The notes under the pieces are model-generated. The model saw only the letters and a list, made by a program, of their open reading frames with translations, searched no databases and was not told where the DNA came from. The translations under genes and the position numbers were made by a program. From Aquimarina pacifica (lineage in GTDB: Bacteria > Bacteroidota > Bacteroidia > Flavobacteriales > Flavobacteriaceae): a stretch of DNA of 64,000 nt. This document shows positions 8,680 to 18,581 of this stretch, piece after piece; within the stretch, counting starts at the first letter, position 1, and the number at the start of each line of letters is the position of its first letter. The stretch covers positions 35,292 through 99,291 of the forward strand of contig NZ_JACC01000023.1 in the NCBI RefSeq assembly GCF_000520955.1. Direction: 5' to 3'.

Positions 8680-10950
8680 ATGAAACCATTAAAGGCGAGC
8701 CAATTGGTACGATATTTCATTGCGTTATGTATGCTGCTATGCTGCTTTAGTACCTACAGTCAAGCAACAATCGATACCCTCCTAGCCTCACAGTACTATC
8801 AGCAGGCAGATTCTTTGTTGACCGATCGAAAACATGATGCCTCCATGACCCTTTTTAAAAAAGCGTTACCTATTTATCAAAAAGCCAAAGCCTGGGAAAA
8901 AGTAGCGAGTTGTTATAATAAGATTTCTGAGAATCAGTGGCGTAATTATGATTTAGAAAAATCCTATTTGAATGCAAAAAAAGCACTGGATGTTAGTGTT
9001 TCTTATTTCAAGAACCATCAGGAAGAAGGTAATGCTTACGAAAATATAGGTGAGTACTATTATATACAATCAAATTATAATAATACAATTAAATTTTATA
9101 ATAAAACTTTAGATATACGATTAATGATGTTTCCTAAAAATTATTTACTCATAGCAAAAGGCTACAATAATCTTGGAAGAAGTTTCTACAAACTTAACCA
9201 TCATGATGAGGCACTAAAATACTTTCAAAATTGCCTAAGAATTTATGAAAATAAATTTAGAGAAAAACGAATTAAAATCGCAGGTATTTATGAGAACATA
9301 GGAGTTGTTTTTAATGCTAAAGGAGAAAACGAAAAGGCTTTAGAATTTATGAAGAAAAGTTTGGACTTAAAGTTAGAGAAATTAATTGAAAAACATCCCT
9401 CTATAGCTCAATCGCATTCCAATATTAGTATTTCATACATGAACCTTGCCAAATATAATATAGCCCTTGTACATAACAAGAGGACAATTGAAATTTATAG
9501 CAATCATTATGGCGAAAACCACCCAAAACTAATTGGCCCTTATCATAATATTGGTATTATTTATGAAAATTTACAAAAGTATGATACTGCTTTAAACTAC
9601 TACTCAAAGGGATTGAAGATCATTTTAGATAAATATGGAAAAGATCATGAGTTTACAGCTCACTCCTATTTTAATTTTGGAGGAACCTTCATGAAGTTAA
9701 AAAAGTATCCTAAAGCCATAGAGTATTTTACAAAATCTAAAAATGCTTATGAAAAAATCTATGGCCCCAATAATAACAATATTCCTAAACTATATAACCG
9801 TATTTCAGAGGCATACTTTGAAAACAAAGAATTTAATAACGCTTTAGAATATAGTCAAAAATCTTTTTTTGCTAATTCGAAATATGAAAAAGATAGGTCT
9901 TTCAAAAATTTTCCTAATAATTTTTTTAATTTAACTGCTCTTTTAACCAGCCTAGAAATTCAAGCAAAAATATTCAAGGCTCTCTATCATAAATTAGATG
10001 ATGCTAAATATCTTGAAAAATGCATTAAAAATTACAACAAAGCGAACCAAACCATAAATGCAATTCGCCAATCCTTTCAAAACCACCAAGACAAAATAAC
10101 TTTTGCCCAACAAGCCAAAGAAATCTATCAGGGCGCTATCGAAGCTCAATTATTATTATACAAAGCCACCAACGATACGCAGGCCTTAGAAAAAGCCTTT
10201 TACTATGCCGAAAAAAGTAAAGCCAATACCCTAAAAGAACTCCTTAACGATACCCATGCCAAAAACTTTGCGGGACTCCCAACCGAACTAGTCGACCTAG
10301 AAAACACACTAAAAACAGACAAAGCCTTCTATCAATCCCAACTCCTCAAAGAAAAATCAAACTCAGAAAAATCAAACACTACGGTAGACACAACTAAAAT
10401 TACAAACTATGAAAATGAACTCTTTGCCATCAATAGAAAACAAGATTCATTGACCAAAACCCTAGAAAAAAACCATCCCAACTATTATCAGCTCAAGTAT
10501 CAAGATTCTATAATCTCTGTAGCCGCAATTCAGCAGAAACTAGACGAAAAAACTACACTCCTTGAGTTTTTTACTACCGATAGTACTACCTATGCCTTCA
10601 CTATATCTAAAAATGATATGGCGGTTCATGAGCTCAAAACCTCACAGCTTACTGAGCAGGTCGAAACTTTTAGAAATAGCATTACCTCACGAGATCTGGC
10701 TACCTACAAAAAACAAGGGCATCCATTATACCAACAACTTATTAATCCACTACAAAATGAGCTGCTGGGCGATGAGCTTATTATTGTTCCTGATGGTCCT
10801 TTATGGCACCTCAACTTTGAACTCCTTCTCACAAATGATGATCATACTAATAACCCACAATTATTATCTTATTGGTTGCGAGAAAAAGCCATCACCTATG
10901 CCAATGCTGCCAATTTATTATTTACTCGTTTTAGTACTAAGGTTGCCTAG
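8680..10950 (+). CDS. TPR-CHAT protein, N-terminal part up to an in-frame amber codon
   Basis: 756 residues. There is an N-terminal signal or anchor (residues about 10-28). Tetratricopeptide-like repeats fill about 35-420 (repeated YNNLGRSFYKLNHHDEALKYF-type units, for example near residues 165-185). A helical linker follows (about 440-600), then the start of a CHAT domain (TTLLEFFTTDSTTYAF, then DELIIVPDGPLWHLNFELLL, near 625-715). The frame stops at TAG 10948-10950, but the same frame continues with the rest of the CHAT domain. The catalytic His and Cys lie after the stop, so this product alone should be inactive. CHAT proteins are caspase-like cysteine proteases often fused to TPRs; the substrate is unknown. 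Confidence 0.85.
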   Translation: MKPLKASQLVRYFIALCMLLCCFSTYSQATIDTLLASQYYQQADSLLTDRKHDASMTLFKKALPIYQKAKAWEKVASCYNKISENQWRNYDLEKSYLNAKKALDVSVSYFKNHQEEGNAYENIGEYYYIQSNYNNTIKFYNKTLDIRLMMFPKNYLLIAKGYNNLGRSFYKLNHHDEALKYFQNCLRIYENKFREKRIKIAGIYENIGVVFNAKGENEKALEFMKKSLDLKLEKLIEKHPSIAQSHSNISISYMNLAKYNIALVHNKRTIEIYSNHYGENHPKLIGPYHNIGIIYENLQKYDTALNYYSKGLKIILDKYGKDHEFTAHSYFNFGGTFMKLKKYPKAIEYFTKSKNAYEKIYGPNNNNIPKLYNRISEAYFENKEFNNALEYSQKSFFANSKYEKDRSFKNFPNNFFNLTALLTSLEIQAKIFKALYHKLDDAKYLEKCIKNYNKANQTINAIRQSFQNHQDKITFAQQAKEIYQGAIEAQLLLYKATNDTQALEKAFYYAEKSKANTLKELLNDTHAKNFAGLPTELVDLENTLKTDKAFYQSQLLKEKSNSEKSNTTVDTTKITNYENELFAINRKQDSLTKTLEKNHPNYYQLKYQDSIISVAAIQQKLDEKTTLLEFFTTDSTTYAFTISKNDMAVHELKTSQLTEQVETFRNSITSRDLATYKKQGHPLYQQLINPLQNELLGDELIIVPDGPLWHLNFELLLTNDDHTNNPQLLSYWLREKAITYANAANLLFTRFSTKVA

Positions 10951-11733
10951 AAAAACGCAAAAGAATGTTTGGCGTTCTCTTTCTCTGATGACACCAACGG
11001 TACTAATTCGAATACAATGAGTTTGGCGACGCTTAGAGGTACCGATGATGACCTACCAGGCACACGCGAGGAGATCAAAGCCATTGCGGATATTATCGAT
11101 GGGCAATACTATTATGGGGCGCAGGCGATCGAAGCCAATTTTAAGAAAAATGCAGGAGCGTATAATATTCTACATCTTGCCTTGCACGGGGAAGTAGACC
11201 ATGAGCGTCCCGAAAACTCACGCCTCTTTTTTACAAAAAGTAAAGACACCCTAGAGGATAATATGCTCTATAGTCATGAATTATTTGCACTCGATATTCC
11301 TGCAGAACTTACCGTATTGAGTGCTTGTAATACGGGAAGCGGTAAAATTGCAGCAGGAGAAGGGATCATGAGTCTTGGGACCGCTTTTCAGTACGCAGGG
11401 AGCAAAAGTTTACTATTGACTCGCTGGGAAGTATCGGATCAAACGACCCCACAAGTCATGAAATATTTTTATACCAATCTCAAAAAAGACATGACCAAAA
11501 GCAAGGCGCTACAGCAAGCAAAATTAAACTATCTTGCCAATGCAGATATCAATCGAGTGCATCCTTTTTATTGGGGAGGGTTTTATCTGGTAGGAGATAC
11601 AGGGGCTATCGATTTTAAGAACCATCACGCCGCTTTATACTGGTCTATTGGATTGGGTATTATTATCCTACTAATACTTATTACGTTTTGGTATAGAAAA
11701 AGATACAGAAAACAGAAAACACAACCAACATAA
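10951..11733 (+). pseudogene. C-terminal CHAT protease half separated by a nonsense codon
   Basis: This is in the same reading frame as the preceding gene and directly continues its CHAT domain after TAG. It carries the expected catalytic pair: His in LHLALHGEVDHE (about 11170-11200) and Cys in LSACNTGSG (about 11320-11345). It then has SLGTAFQYAGSKSLLLTRWEVSD, a domain end, and a C-terminal membrane helix (about 11640-11700) with a basic tail. No convincing start exists: 10969 is TTG and the first ATG is at 11017, inside the domain. With no shift of frame, a single C-to-T change (CAG to TAG) explains the break. Alternatives are a sequencing error or programmed readthrough. Confidence 0.75.
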
Positions 11734-11832
11734 GACACTTAATATTAGCAAGTTCTAATTATTATAGTATCTTTAGGAACAACAACCTAATACTACCTCT
11801 AAATAAATACTACTACTAAATAATCTAATACT

Positions 11833-12513
11833 ATGTTTATACTTTTCGGTACAAGAGGACTAAAACACGAAGTAAAAGAAAGTCCTGTATTATCAAATTC
11901 ATGTCCAAATTGCAAAGAAGGAAACTTGGTTAATAAACTCTACCGACGTTGGTTTACCTTATTTTTTATTCCTGTAATCCCCTTGGATGTAGTAGACCGC
12001 TTCTATGAATGTGATAATTGCAAAAGTGCCTATAATGAAAGTATAAAAACCGTATTACAACAATCACAACAAGAAATTACCGAAAACCAAAAGAATGCAC
12101 AACGTGCTTACGCCAAAGCACTAATTGCTGCTATGACCCATATGGCTATTATAGACGGGGATTTTGCGGTAGAAGAAGAACGAGAAATCATGGATGCGCT
12201 GCAGGGGTTTCCTGATATAAAAGACGAATTAACCGAAATACACCAGAAAGTAAAAGAACAAGGAAACATAGATAATCAAGTCTTTAATTATCTTAATGAA
12301 GCCAGAAATCAATTGTCATCAGAATCTTTGATTAATATTCTTGCTCAGGCAGCCGTTGTATTATTGGCAGATGGAGCTATCGAAAAAGAGGAAGAAAACC
12401 TAATGAAAGAATACTTAATCGCCTGCGGATTGCCTAAAGAAATGTATCATACCCTTATCGATAAATTAAAACAAAAGGATATGACCAACATCAAAAAAGA
12501 GCAGATGAATTAA
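11833..12513 (+). CDS. Zinc-ribbon and TerB-like domain protein
   Basis: 226 residues. Residues about 20-75 form a treble-clef or zinc ribbon with two CxxC pairs (CPNCKEGN and CDNCKSAYN) around a hydrophobic strand (FTLFFIPVIPLDVV). Residues about 95-220 are helical and resemble the TerB/TerB-like fold, with two acidic turns (MAIIDGDFAVEEER and VVLLADGAIEKEEEN) that suit metal binding. The family is widespread, but its role is not established. It faces the NRPS array tail to tail with only 12 bases between stop codons, so it marks the edge of that array. Confidence 0.8.
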   Translation: MFILFGTRGLKHEVKESPVLSNSCPNCKEGNLVNKLYRRWFTLFFIPVIPLDVVDRFYECDNCKSAYNESIKTVLQQSQQEITENQKNAQRAYAKALIAAMTHMAIIDGDFAVEEEREIMDALQGFPDIKDELTEIHQKVKEQGNIDNQVFNYLNEARNQLSSESLINILAQAAVVLLADGAIEKEEENLMKEYLIACGLPKEMYHTLIDKLKQKDMTNIKKEQMN

Positions 12514-12525
12514 AAAATAGTTTTT

Positions 12526-13779
12526 TTAGTTGACACTATGCTCTATTTGGCAGGTAGCTTGGGATCTAAAAAGATTGGCTATTTTATTAGTAGCATGTTC
12601 TATATGCATTTTAGACTGTATCTTATTTTCAGCATTTTTACGTATTAAATTATACAGTTCTTGATTGGCTATTAATTCATCTATAGCTCTTGCTATAGCT
12701 AAACTATCCTTTTCTTTAACCAATAATCCTGTTATTCTGTCTTCGATGACTTCTGGAATTGCTGATGTAGCTGTAGAAATTACTGGAAGACCTAATGCCA
12801 TCGCTTCTACAATTACATTGGGCAATCCGTCTCGGTCTCCATTTTGTGCAATAATACTTGGTAAAACAAAAACATCAGACTTTATAAACATCTGTCTTAC
12901 CATATCCTGTTTTTGAAATCCTATTATTTTAATAAATGCTTCTAACCTATTGGTCCTAATAAAATCAATCATCTTATCTTTTAGCACTCCCTCACCGATA
13001 ATTGTACAGTTAATATTCTTTCCTTTATCTACTAATATTTTGATAGACTCTAATAGATAAAAAAGTCCTTTCTTTTCTACTAATCGTGCAACCGAAATGA
13101 TCTTTATTTCGGAAGTATTTACATCTTTTCTTTCTCTAAAAGTCCATTTTGATGTATCGATACCATGATAAACTTTATGTATTTTATCTTGATACTTATT
13201 GCATGTAACTTTATTAAGATATTCTCTATTATACTCTGTACATGTAATTACAAAACTAGATTCTCTTATAACCTTTTTAATTTTATCTGTATTTGTATAA
13301 ATATCATTTGCATGCATGGTAAGACTATAATTAAGACCAAAAAGCTTTGATAAAACGGATGCAATATCTACCGCCAAAAAGGCAAAATGAGCGTGAAAAT
13401 GTGTAATCGAAGTTCTTTTTAATTTTGAAAAAAAATACAATCCAATGCAATAATCTCTAAATGATTTTAATGAATTTTTACCTGAACTTATTGAACCTAA
13501 TTGTATTAATTTCGGAAACAGTAAAGGGTTTTTAAACAAAAAGAAAAAAGAAAAATATCTGTATAATTTTGGTAAATAAATGACTGATGCTCTTAAATCA
13601 TTTAATTCAGGCATGCACATGTATTTGTTTTGTTTTTTGAGAACTAATACTTCTAATTCTATTCCTCGATGTTCTAGTTCTAGCATTTCATTTAAAACGA
13701 AATGCTCTGTAGGAGATGGAAAATTTTCTATCAGGTAAACTATCTTTTTCTGATTACTATTATTATTTTCTAATTCCAT
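12526..13779 (-). CDS. Glycosyltransferase family 4 (GT-B), last gene of the array
   Basis: 417 residues with the two Rossmann lobes of GT-B retaining glycosyltransferases. The N-terminal lobe has ENFPSPTEHFVLNEM and THFHAHFAFLAVDIAS. The C-terminal lobe has ISVARLVEKKGLFYLLES, then GDRDGLPNVIVEAMALGLPV, which holds the nucleotide-sugar-binding E/D...E pattern, and a helix-capping end. It would transfer a sugar from a nucleotide donor on the cytoplasmic face; donor and acceptor cannot be told. Its start overlaps the end of the flippase gene by 17 bases, indicating translational coupling. Confidence 0.92.
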   Translation of the reverse strand: MELENNNSNQKKIVYLIENFPSPTEHFVLNEMLELEHRGIELEVLVLKKQNKYMCMPELNDLRASVIYLPKLYRYFSFFFLFKNPLLFPKLIQLGSISSGKNSLKSFRDYCIGLYFFSKLKRTSITHFHAHFAFLAVDIASVLSKLFGLNYSLTMHANDIYTNTDKIKKVIRESSFVITCTEYNREYLNKVTCNKYQDKIHKVYHGIDTSKWTFRERKDVNTSEIKIISVARLVEKKGLFYLLESIKILVDKGKNINCTIIGEGVLKDKMIDFIRTNRLEAFIKIIGFQKQDMVRQMFIKSDVFVLPSIIAQNGDRDGLPNVIVEAMALGLPVISTATSAIPEVIEDRITGLLVKEKDSLAIARAIDELIANQELYNLIRKNAENKIQSKMHIEHATNKIANLFRSQATCQIEHSVN

Positions 13780-15316
13780 TCCTTATCTCCTTGGGATTAA
13801 TAACATTGGTATATAATAAAAATGATATGAATGCTATTGTAGCAACTACAAAATTAACTCCAATAAAACCTACTTTATTAATAAGGCTCGTATCAAAATC
13901 GGGGAACAAAAACTGATTTCCTATAATTATAATCATCCCAAATATACAGGTTGCAATTACCAACTTGAACAGGTGCTTTTTTTGTTCCTTTAAGTTAAAT
14001 GTCATTTTATGCTTTAGAAGGTATAATAAAATGAGATTTTTTACACTTTTCTGAATCACATATGCCAGTGCCACTCCTGTATATCCCATAATATTTACGA
14101 ATACCCAAGTAAGTATCATGTTTAAAATAACACATCCAATTCCTACAAATACGGGTGTTTTTGTGTCTTCATTCGCATAGTAAAAAATCACTAAAACTGT
14201 TTCTATTGCAAAAAAGACTAACCCTGTAGCATATACCATTAATGGCTTTGCAGTTAATGCTGTAGAATATGCGTCAAATGCTCCTCTTTCGAAAACTATT
14301 TCTACAATTGAACCAGAGTATACCAGGAAAAAGAAAGATAATGGCAAAAACAAGATGATAATCCATTTCAAGCACTCTAAAAAAAAACTCTTTAACTTTT
14401 CTGTATTTTTTTCTATTGCCAATTGAGAAAAATAGGGAAATACTACGATACTTAATATATAGGGAAATATTATAACTGGTAATTCAATTATTTTTTTAGA
14501 ATAACTCAATGCTGCGATGGCTCCTTCCTGTAAATATGATGCAAATCCGTTATCAACCAAAGAACTTAATTGAGAAAAACCTACACCCAATAATAATGGC
14601 CATGTGAGCACCCATAATCGTTTCTTATACTCTGTTTTAATCGAAGTTCTTTTAAAAGAAATCTTACTATACAATTTTGTGAGATGCACTATTAATCGAA
14701 CTATTGAACCCACTACTATTCCCAAAACGGCACCATAAATACCATAATCATCATATAAAAGGACCATTAATAAAACGATGGCTCCTTTAAAAAAAAACTC
14801 TCCAGATGCTGGTAAAACGAATTCCTTTTGTGCGTTTAGTATAATATTTGTTAATGTTGATAACGCTAAAAAAATAGCAGCCGGAATTCCTATTTTTATA
14901 AGTTCACTAGTCAAATCAAACTTTTCATCACTAAAACCTGGTGCAAAAATGGAGACAAAATAATCAGGGAATATAATCGCCATAGTGCTCACCACAACTG
15001 TTACAAATAGTATTATTCTTAATCCGAAATTAAAAATATCCCAAGCTTCTTTGTCATCAGGTTCCTTTTCTTTTGCTGTTAAAAAGACTCTCAAGAACCC
15101 CGGTTCTATTATTTCTCTAAAAAAATAAAAAAAGCTTAATACTAATGTAATAACCACAGTATATACGTCGACTTCATAGCCTGTACCATAATACTTTGCT
15201 AAGATTAATTTTTCTACATAACCAAGAGCCTTTACTAAAAACGTAATGATTAATAGACCAATCGATGATCTCAATACTTCGTTTTTAAAAATTCTATTTG
15301 TTAAATACTTCTTCAT
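13763..15316 (-). CDS. MurJ/Wzx-like polytopic flippase (MVIN family)
   Basis: 517 residues with about 13-14 hydrophobic helices, as expected for the MOP/MVF superfamily that moves lipid-linked sugars across the inner membrane. Landmarks are KALGYVEKLILAKYYGTGYEVD near the start, EKEPDDKEAW in the second loop, and LPLSFFFLVYSGSIVEIVFERGAFD in the middle. MurJ flips lipid II; placed among three glycosyltransferases here, this copy more likely flips a pathway-specific lipid-linked glycan, though that is inference. It overlaps both neighbours (22-23 bases at its start, 17 at its end), so the surrounding genes are translationally coupled. Confidence 0.88.
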   Translation of the reverse strand: MKKYLTNRIFKNEVLRSSIGLLIITFLVKALGYVEKLILAKYYGTGYEVDVYTVVITLVLSFFYFFREIIEPGFLRVFLTAKEKEPDDKEAWDIFNFGLRIILFVTVVVSTMAIIFPDYFVSIFAPGFSDEKFDLTSELIKIGIPAAIFLALSTLTNIILNAQKEFVLPASGEFFFKGAIVLLMVLLYDDYGIYGAVLGIVVGSIVRLIVHLTKLYSKISFKRTSIKTEYKKRLWVLTWPLLLGVGFSQLSSLVDNGFASYLQEGAIAALSYSKKIIELPVIIFPYILSIVVFPYFSQLAIEKNTEKLKSFFLECLKWIIILFLPLSFFFLVYSGSIVEIVFERGAFDAYSTALTAKPLMVYATGLVFFAIETVLVIFYYANEDTKTPVFVGIGCVILNMILTWVFVNIMGYTGVALAYVIQKSVKNLILLYLLKHKMTFNLKEQKKHLFKLVIATCIFGMIIIIGNQFLFPDFDTSLINKVGFIGVNFVVATIAFISFLLYTNVINPKEIRNGIRK

Positions 15317-16355
15317 AAACTTTTATTGTTTCTTTAGCTGTTTTCTCCCAACTATATTGTTTTACCCATTCTTTACTTAGGGCTATGTTCTTTTTTCTAA
15401 GCTCCTCATCGTGAATAAGTATTTCAATTCCGTTTGCTATATCGTCTATATTGTATGGGTCGACTTTTATACAAGCACTACCACAAATCTCAGGAGAAGC
15501 TCCTTCTCTAGAGACCAAAACAGGTACTTCGCAGGCCATTGCTTCGAGTGGCGGTATTCCAAAACCTTCATATATCGATGGAAAAACAAATACATCCGCA
15601 AAAGAATACAAAACGGGTAAATCTTCTTTCGGAACATACCCCGTAAACAAGATCTGTTGTTCCAGATCAAACTCTTTGATTACTTGATACATGGATTTAT
15701 ATTTCCATCCTAATTTCCCTACTATTACTAACTTATGCGTAATCTTATCCTGTTGTAATAATTTTTTGTAGGCTTGTAATAATCTTGTTAAATTCTTTTT
15801 CCCTTCTATTGTTCCGACGAAAAGAATATATTTTTCTGGTAATTTATACTTACTCGCAATGTCTGAGTTTTCAGTTTTTTTAAAAATGGGGTCTATACCT
15901 AAATGAATGACTTTTATTTTTTCTTCATTAACACCAAAATGTCTTATAATATCTAATTTTACTGTATTTGAAACGGTAATTATTTTTTTTGCCTTTTTAA
16001 GAGTCGATCTCATTAATAAGTTGAAATAAACAACAGATTGATTTTTACACAAATCTGGATAATCCAGCGTTATCAAATCATGAATAGTAACAATAGATGG
16101 CAATTTCCAAAATCTAGGAAGGACATAATTAGGCGTATGATATAGATCACACTCCTTTCTTTTTAGATAAGATTCAAGACAAAAATTCTCATAAAGTATT
16201 CGCTTAAGACTATTCCTATTATTAGATGAACTAATCTCAATATGTATTGTATTTGATTTTAGTTTCTTTAATTCTGCGTACAAATATTCGGCATAATACT
16301 GAACTCCTGTATTTTCTCTTCCTATTTGTAATCCATTTAAAAAAACTTTTTTCAT
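15294..16355 (-). CDS. Glycosyltransferase family 4 (mannosyltransferase-like)
   Basis: 353 residues, GT-B fold. The N-lobe starts VFLNGLQIGRENTGVQYYAEYL and includes LYHTPNYVLPRFWKLPSIVTIHDLI. The C-lobe contains ILFVGTIEGKKNLTRLLQAY and ADVFVFPSIYEGFGIPPLEAMA, where EGFGIPPLE is the classic E-x7-E donor site. Members with this N-terminal style often add mannose or a similar hexose to surface glycans, but specificity is unknown here. The gene overlaps the downstream flippase by 23 bases and follows the SGNH-like gene after 9 bases, so it belongs to one transcript. Confidence 0.92.
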   Translation of the reverse strand: MKKVFLNGLQIGRENTGVQYYAEYLYAELKKLKSNTIHIEISSSNNRNSLKRILYENFCLESYLKRKECDLYHTPNYVLPRFWKLPSIVTIHDLITLDYPDLCKNQSVVYFNLLMRSTLKKAKKIITVSNTVKLDIIRHFGVNEEKIKVIHLGIDPIFKKTENSDIASKYKLPEKYILFVGTIEGKKNLTRLLQAYKKLLQQDKITHKLVIVGKLGWKYKSMYQVIKEFDLEQQILFTGYVPKEDLPVLYSFADVFVFPSIYEGFGIPPLEAMACEVPVLVSREGASPEICGSACIKVDPYNIDDIANGIEILIHDEELRKKNIALSKEWVKQYSWEKTAKETIKVYEEVFNK

Positions 16356-16364
16356 TACCTACTC

Positions 16365-17450
16365 TTACTTTTTATTAGAAAAATATTTTTTAGGAATTAT
16401 ATTTTCTGTTAAGAATTTTTCGTAAAAAACTTCAGCAATTACTTTATGCCCTACTTGGTTTGTGTGACCATCTCTTTTACCAAAAGAATATTCTGGTAAT
16501 CTCTCTATATCCAAACCTAAATAATCAATACCTCCATCAGCTAATAAATTTGGAATTTCTGGAGGTATTTTATAAGGTACAAATAACATTAATCTTGAAT
16601 TCAACAATTTCACTGAATCACATGCTTTTTTATATATATTTTTAGACTCTTCTAATGTTAATTTTTTCAAAGGTGGTTTTTCTAACGTAAATCTATTTCT
16701 TGTATATCCTCTTACATATCTTCTTGATTTAAAAACATATTTTGTCATGAACTTTTCAAAAGAGCTTTCACGTTTTTCTATATATACTTTTACCATGTAT
16801 CTGAAAATATAAGAGGTATCATATACTCTAGTAAATAATGTGGGGCTAGAAAATTTTTCATCAATAAATTTTTTAGTTTCTTCTAATGATTCATTCTCAT
16901 TAAAATACCCTATTTGAAAACCTTTATAGGTTTCTCTATACTCTATTCTTGATGCGATTGGAAATATCGCATTGGTTAATATTAAATCTGGTTTATACTT
17001 TTCTATACTACGATACGCTAACTTTATATTAGAAAATGCTCTATTTTGCCCATCAATAGAAAAATTCATTATTTCGATATTGTCTCCATTTTCTTTGAAT
17101 TTTTTCTGTAATAATCGGGCATAACAGTTGGGTCCATCAGTATCTGTTCCTGTATCATCTGAAGCTCCAATTAATGCAATTCTAAACATCCCTGGTTCTT
17201 TTTCAACCTCAAATTCATCCCAGTTAAAACCATCACTGTTAATTTTATATTTATTGCTAAAAGCTGCTGTAGTTTTATAGCCTTCAGCTCCTGGCAAATA
17301 TCGGTATCCAAGCTCTGAATCCGCAATATATTGGGGTCTTTTAAATTGTCTTAGTTGATCTGATGAAGTTATTCTAAGTAGTATTTCGATTAGGATAAAC
17401 ATTACTAGAAAAGCCAAAAACACTAACTTAATCTTTTTAATTTTTTTCAT
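16365..17450 (-). CDS. Membrane-anchored SGNH/GDSL-like protein
   Basis: 361 residues. One N-terminal membrane helix (residues about 8-27) is followed by an extracytoplasmic domain. The segment NSDGFNWDEF then RIALIGASDDTGTDTDG (residues 71-105) resembles the SGNH block I region seen in glycan-modifying proteins such as AlgJ-like O-acetylation factors. Block I, however, reads GASD and not GDSx, so the nucleophile position is altered (Ser97 preceded by Ala). NFSIDGQN (about 150) may be block II/III, and DGHTNQVGH near residue 334 supplies the Asp-x-His. It may add or remove acyl groups on the glycan. Function is inferred from fold-like motifs and position only. Confidence 0.65.
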   Translation of the reverse strand: MKKIKKIKLVFLAFLVMFILIEILLRITSSDQLRQFKRPQYIADSELGYRYLPGAEGYKTTAAFSNKYKINSDGFNWDEFEVEKEPGMFRIALIGASDDTGTDTDGPNCYARLLQKKFKENGDNIEIMNFSIDGQNRAFSNIKLAYRSIEKYKPDLILTNAIFPIASRIEYRETYKGFQIGYFNENESLEETKKFIDEKFSSPTLFTRVYDTSYIFRYMVKVYIEKRESSFEKFMTKYVFKSRRYVRGYTRNRFTLEKPPLKKLTLEESKNIYKKACDSVKLLNSRLMLFVPYKIPPEIPNLLADGGIDYLGLDIERLPEYSFGKRDGHTNQVGHKVIAEVFYEKFLTENIIPKKYFSNKK

Positions 17451-17468
17451 TTCTCTATTCTATTTTTA

Positions 17469-18557
17469 TTAATTCGAGAAAACCTGTTTCATTTTTTTTA
17501 TATGGTTTTCTATATTAAATTTTTCAATGATTCTTTTTCTACCTTCTACCCCAAAATCCCTTCTTAACTTATCGTTATTAAGTAAAACCAAAGTGTACTC
17601 TGCTAGCTTTTTATAGTTATAACAACTGACCAAATATCCTGTCTCATTGTGCTTTACAATCTCTAAGGCTCCCCCAGATTGGTATGACACAATAGGTTTA
17701 TTCATTGACATAGATTCTATCAAAACTCGACCAAATGGCTCGTTGGTAGCAGGATGAATTAAAACATCTATTTTTGATATTACCGTAGTAATATCTTCGA
17801 CAAAACCCTTTAAACATACAATACCATTTAGACCTAAAGCCTCTATTTCCTCCTGCAATTTTATTTTATAGTATTGATCTTTTGGGTTTAAAACCTCTCC
17901 TACAATCAGGAATTTTATATTCGGGTTTTCGTCATAGATTAATCTAGCCGCTTTTATAAAATCAATTTGATTTTTCCATGGGGTTAATTGGGCTATACAT
18001 GCTATTGTTTTAACATTAGCATCCATTCTTAGATGTTTTGTAGTGTCGGGCTCAACACCTTTATATTTAAAAACGTCAATACCTCCATATATGCACTCTT
18101 TCTTCTGTGTATTCTTAAATTGTTCACTAATGAACTTAGAATTACAAACTATTTTATCACTCAGGAAACTAAGAAGACGAGTAACCATTTTTGATTTCAA
18201 AACATCCCTAACATGCCATATTTTTTTTGTGTTAAAAAAATACAATGCTACCCAAATAAGATTTAAAAAAGAATGTGCTCCATTGAAATAAATAAGTTCG
18301 GGTTTAAACTGTCTTAACTGTTTTATACAGATATAATTATTTCTAAAAGATTGTATTACAAATTTGATCCAGGAGCATTTATTAATGATTGGTGTAATTA
18401 GCAAAAAATTAGTCAACTTAATATCTTTAAAATAACTTTTGTTTCCGCCAATTAAAAAGAATTGAAATTCGTGATCAATTTTTTCTAGCAATTGTTTTAA
18501 ACTAATCTCTGCACCACTAATGCTTTGGGATGAACTGACTAACACAATTTTTTTCAT
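17469..18557 (-). CDS. Glycosyltransferase family 4
   Basis: 362 residues, GT-B fold. N-lobe: LVSSSQSISGAEISLKQLLE, then KIWHVRDVLKS. C-lobe: KTIACIAQLTPWKNQIDFIKAA and IHPATNEPFGRVLIESMSMNKPIV, with EPFGRVLIE as the E-x7-E donor-site motif. This is the first of three GT4 genes of the array in transcription order and follows the ABC permease after 24 bases. It may start the glycan or glycosylate the peptide product; sugar and acceptor are not predictable. Confidence 0.92.
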   Translation of the reverse strand: MKKIVLVSSSQSISGAEISLKQLLEKIDHEFQFFLIGGNKSYFKDIKLTNFLLITPIINKCSWIKFVIQSFRNNYICIKQLRQFKPELIYFNGAHSFLNLIWVALYFFNTKKIWHVRDVLKSKMVTRLLSFLSDKIVCNSKFISEQFKNTQKKECIYGGIDVFKYKGVEPDTTKHLRMDANVKTIACIAQLTPWKNQIDFIKAARLIYDENPNIKFLIVGEVLNPKDQYYKIKLQEEIEALGLNGIVCLKGFVEDITTVISKIDVLIHPATNEPFGRVLIESMSMNKPIVSYQSGGALEIVKHNETGYLVSCYNYKKLAEYTLVLLNNDKLRRDFGVEGRKRIIEKFNIENHIKKMKQVFSN

Positions 18558-18581
18558 TATTACAATAGAATAAATTCTTGA

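Noticed and set aside
10562..11020. A 152-codon open frame over the TPR-CHAT amber codon in another frame
   Set aside because: It overlaps the conserved CHAT coding frame, lacks protein-like composition, and bridges no domain; the frame-1 product reads as CHAT on both sides of the stop.
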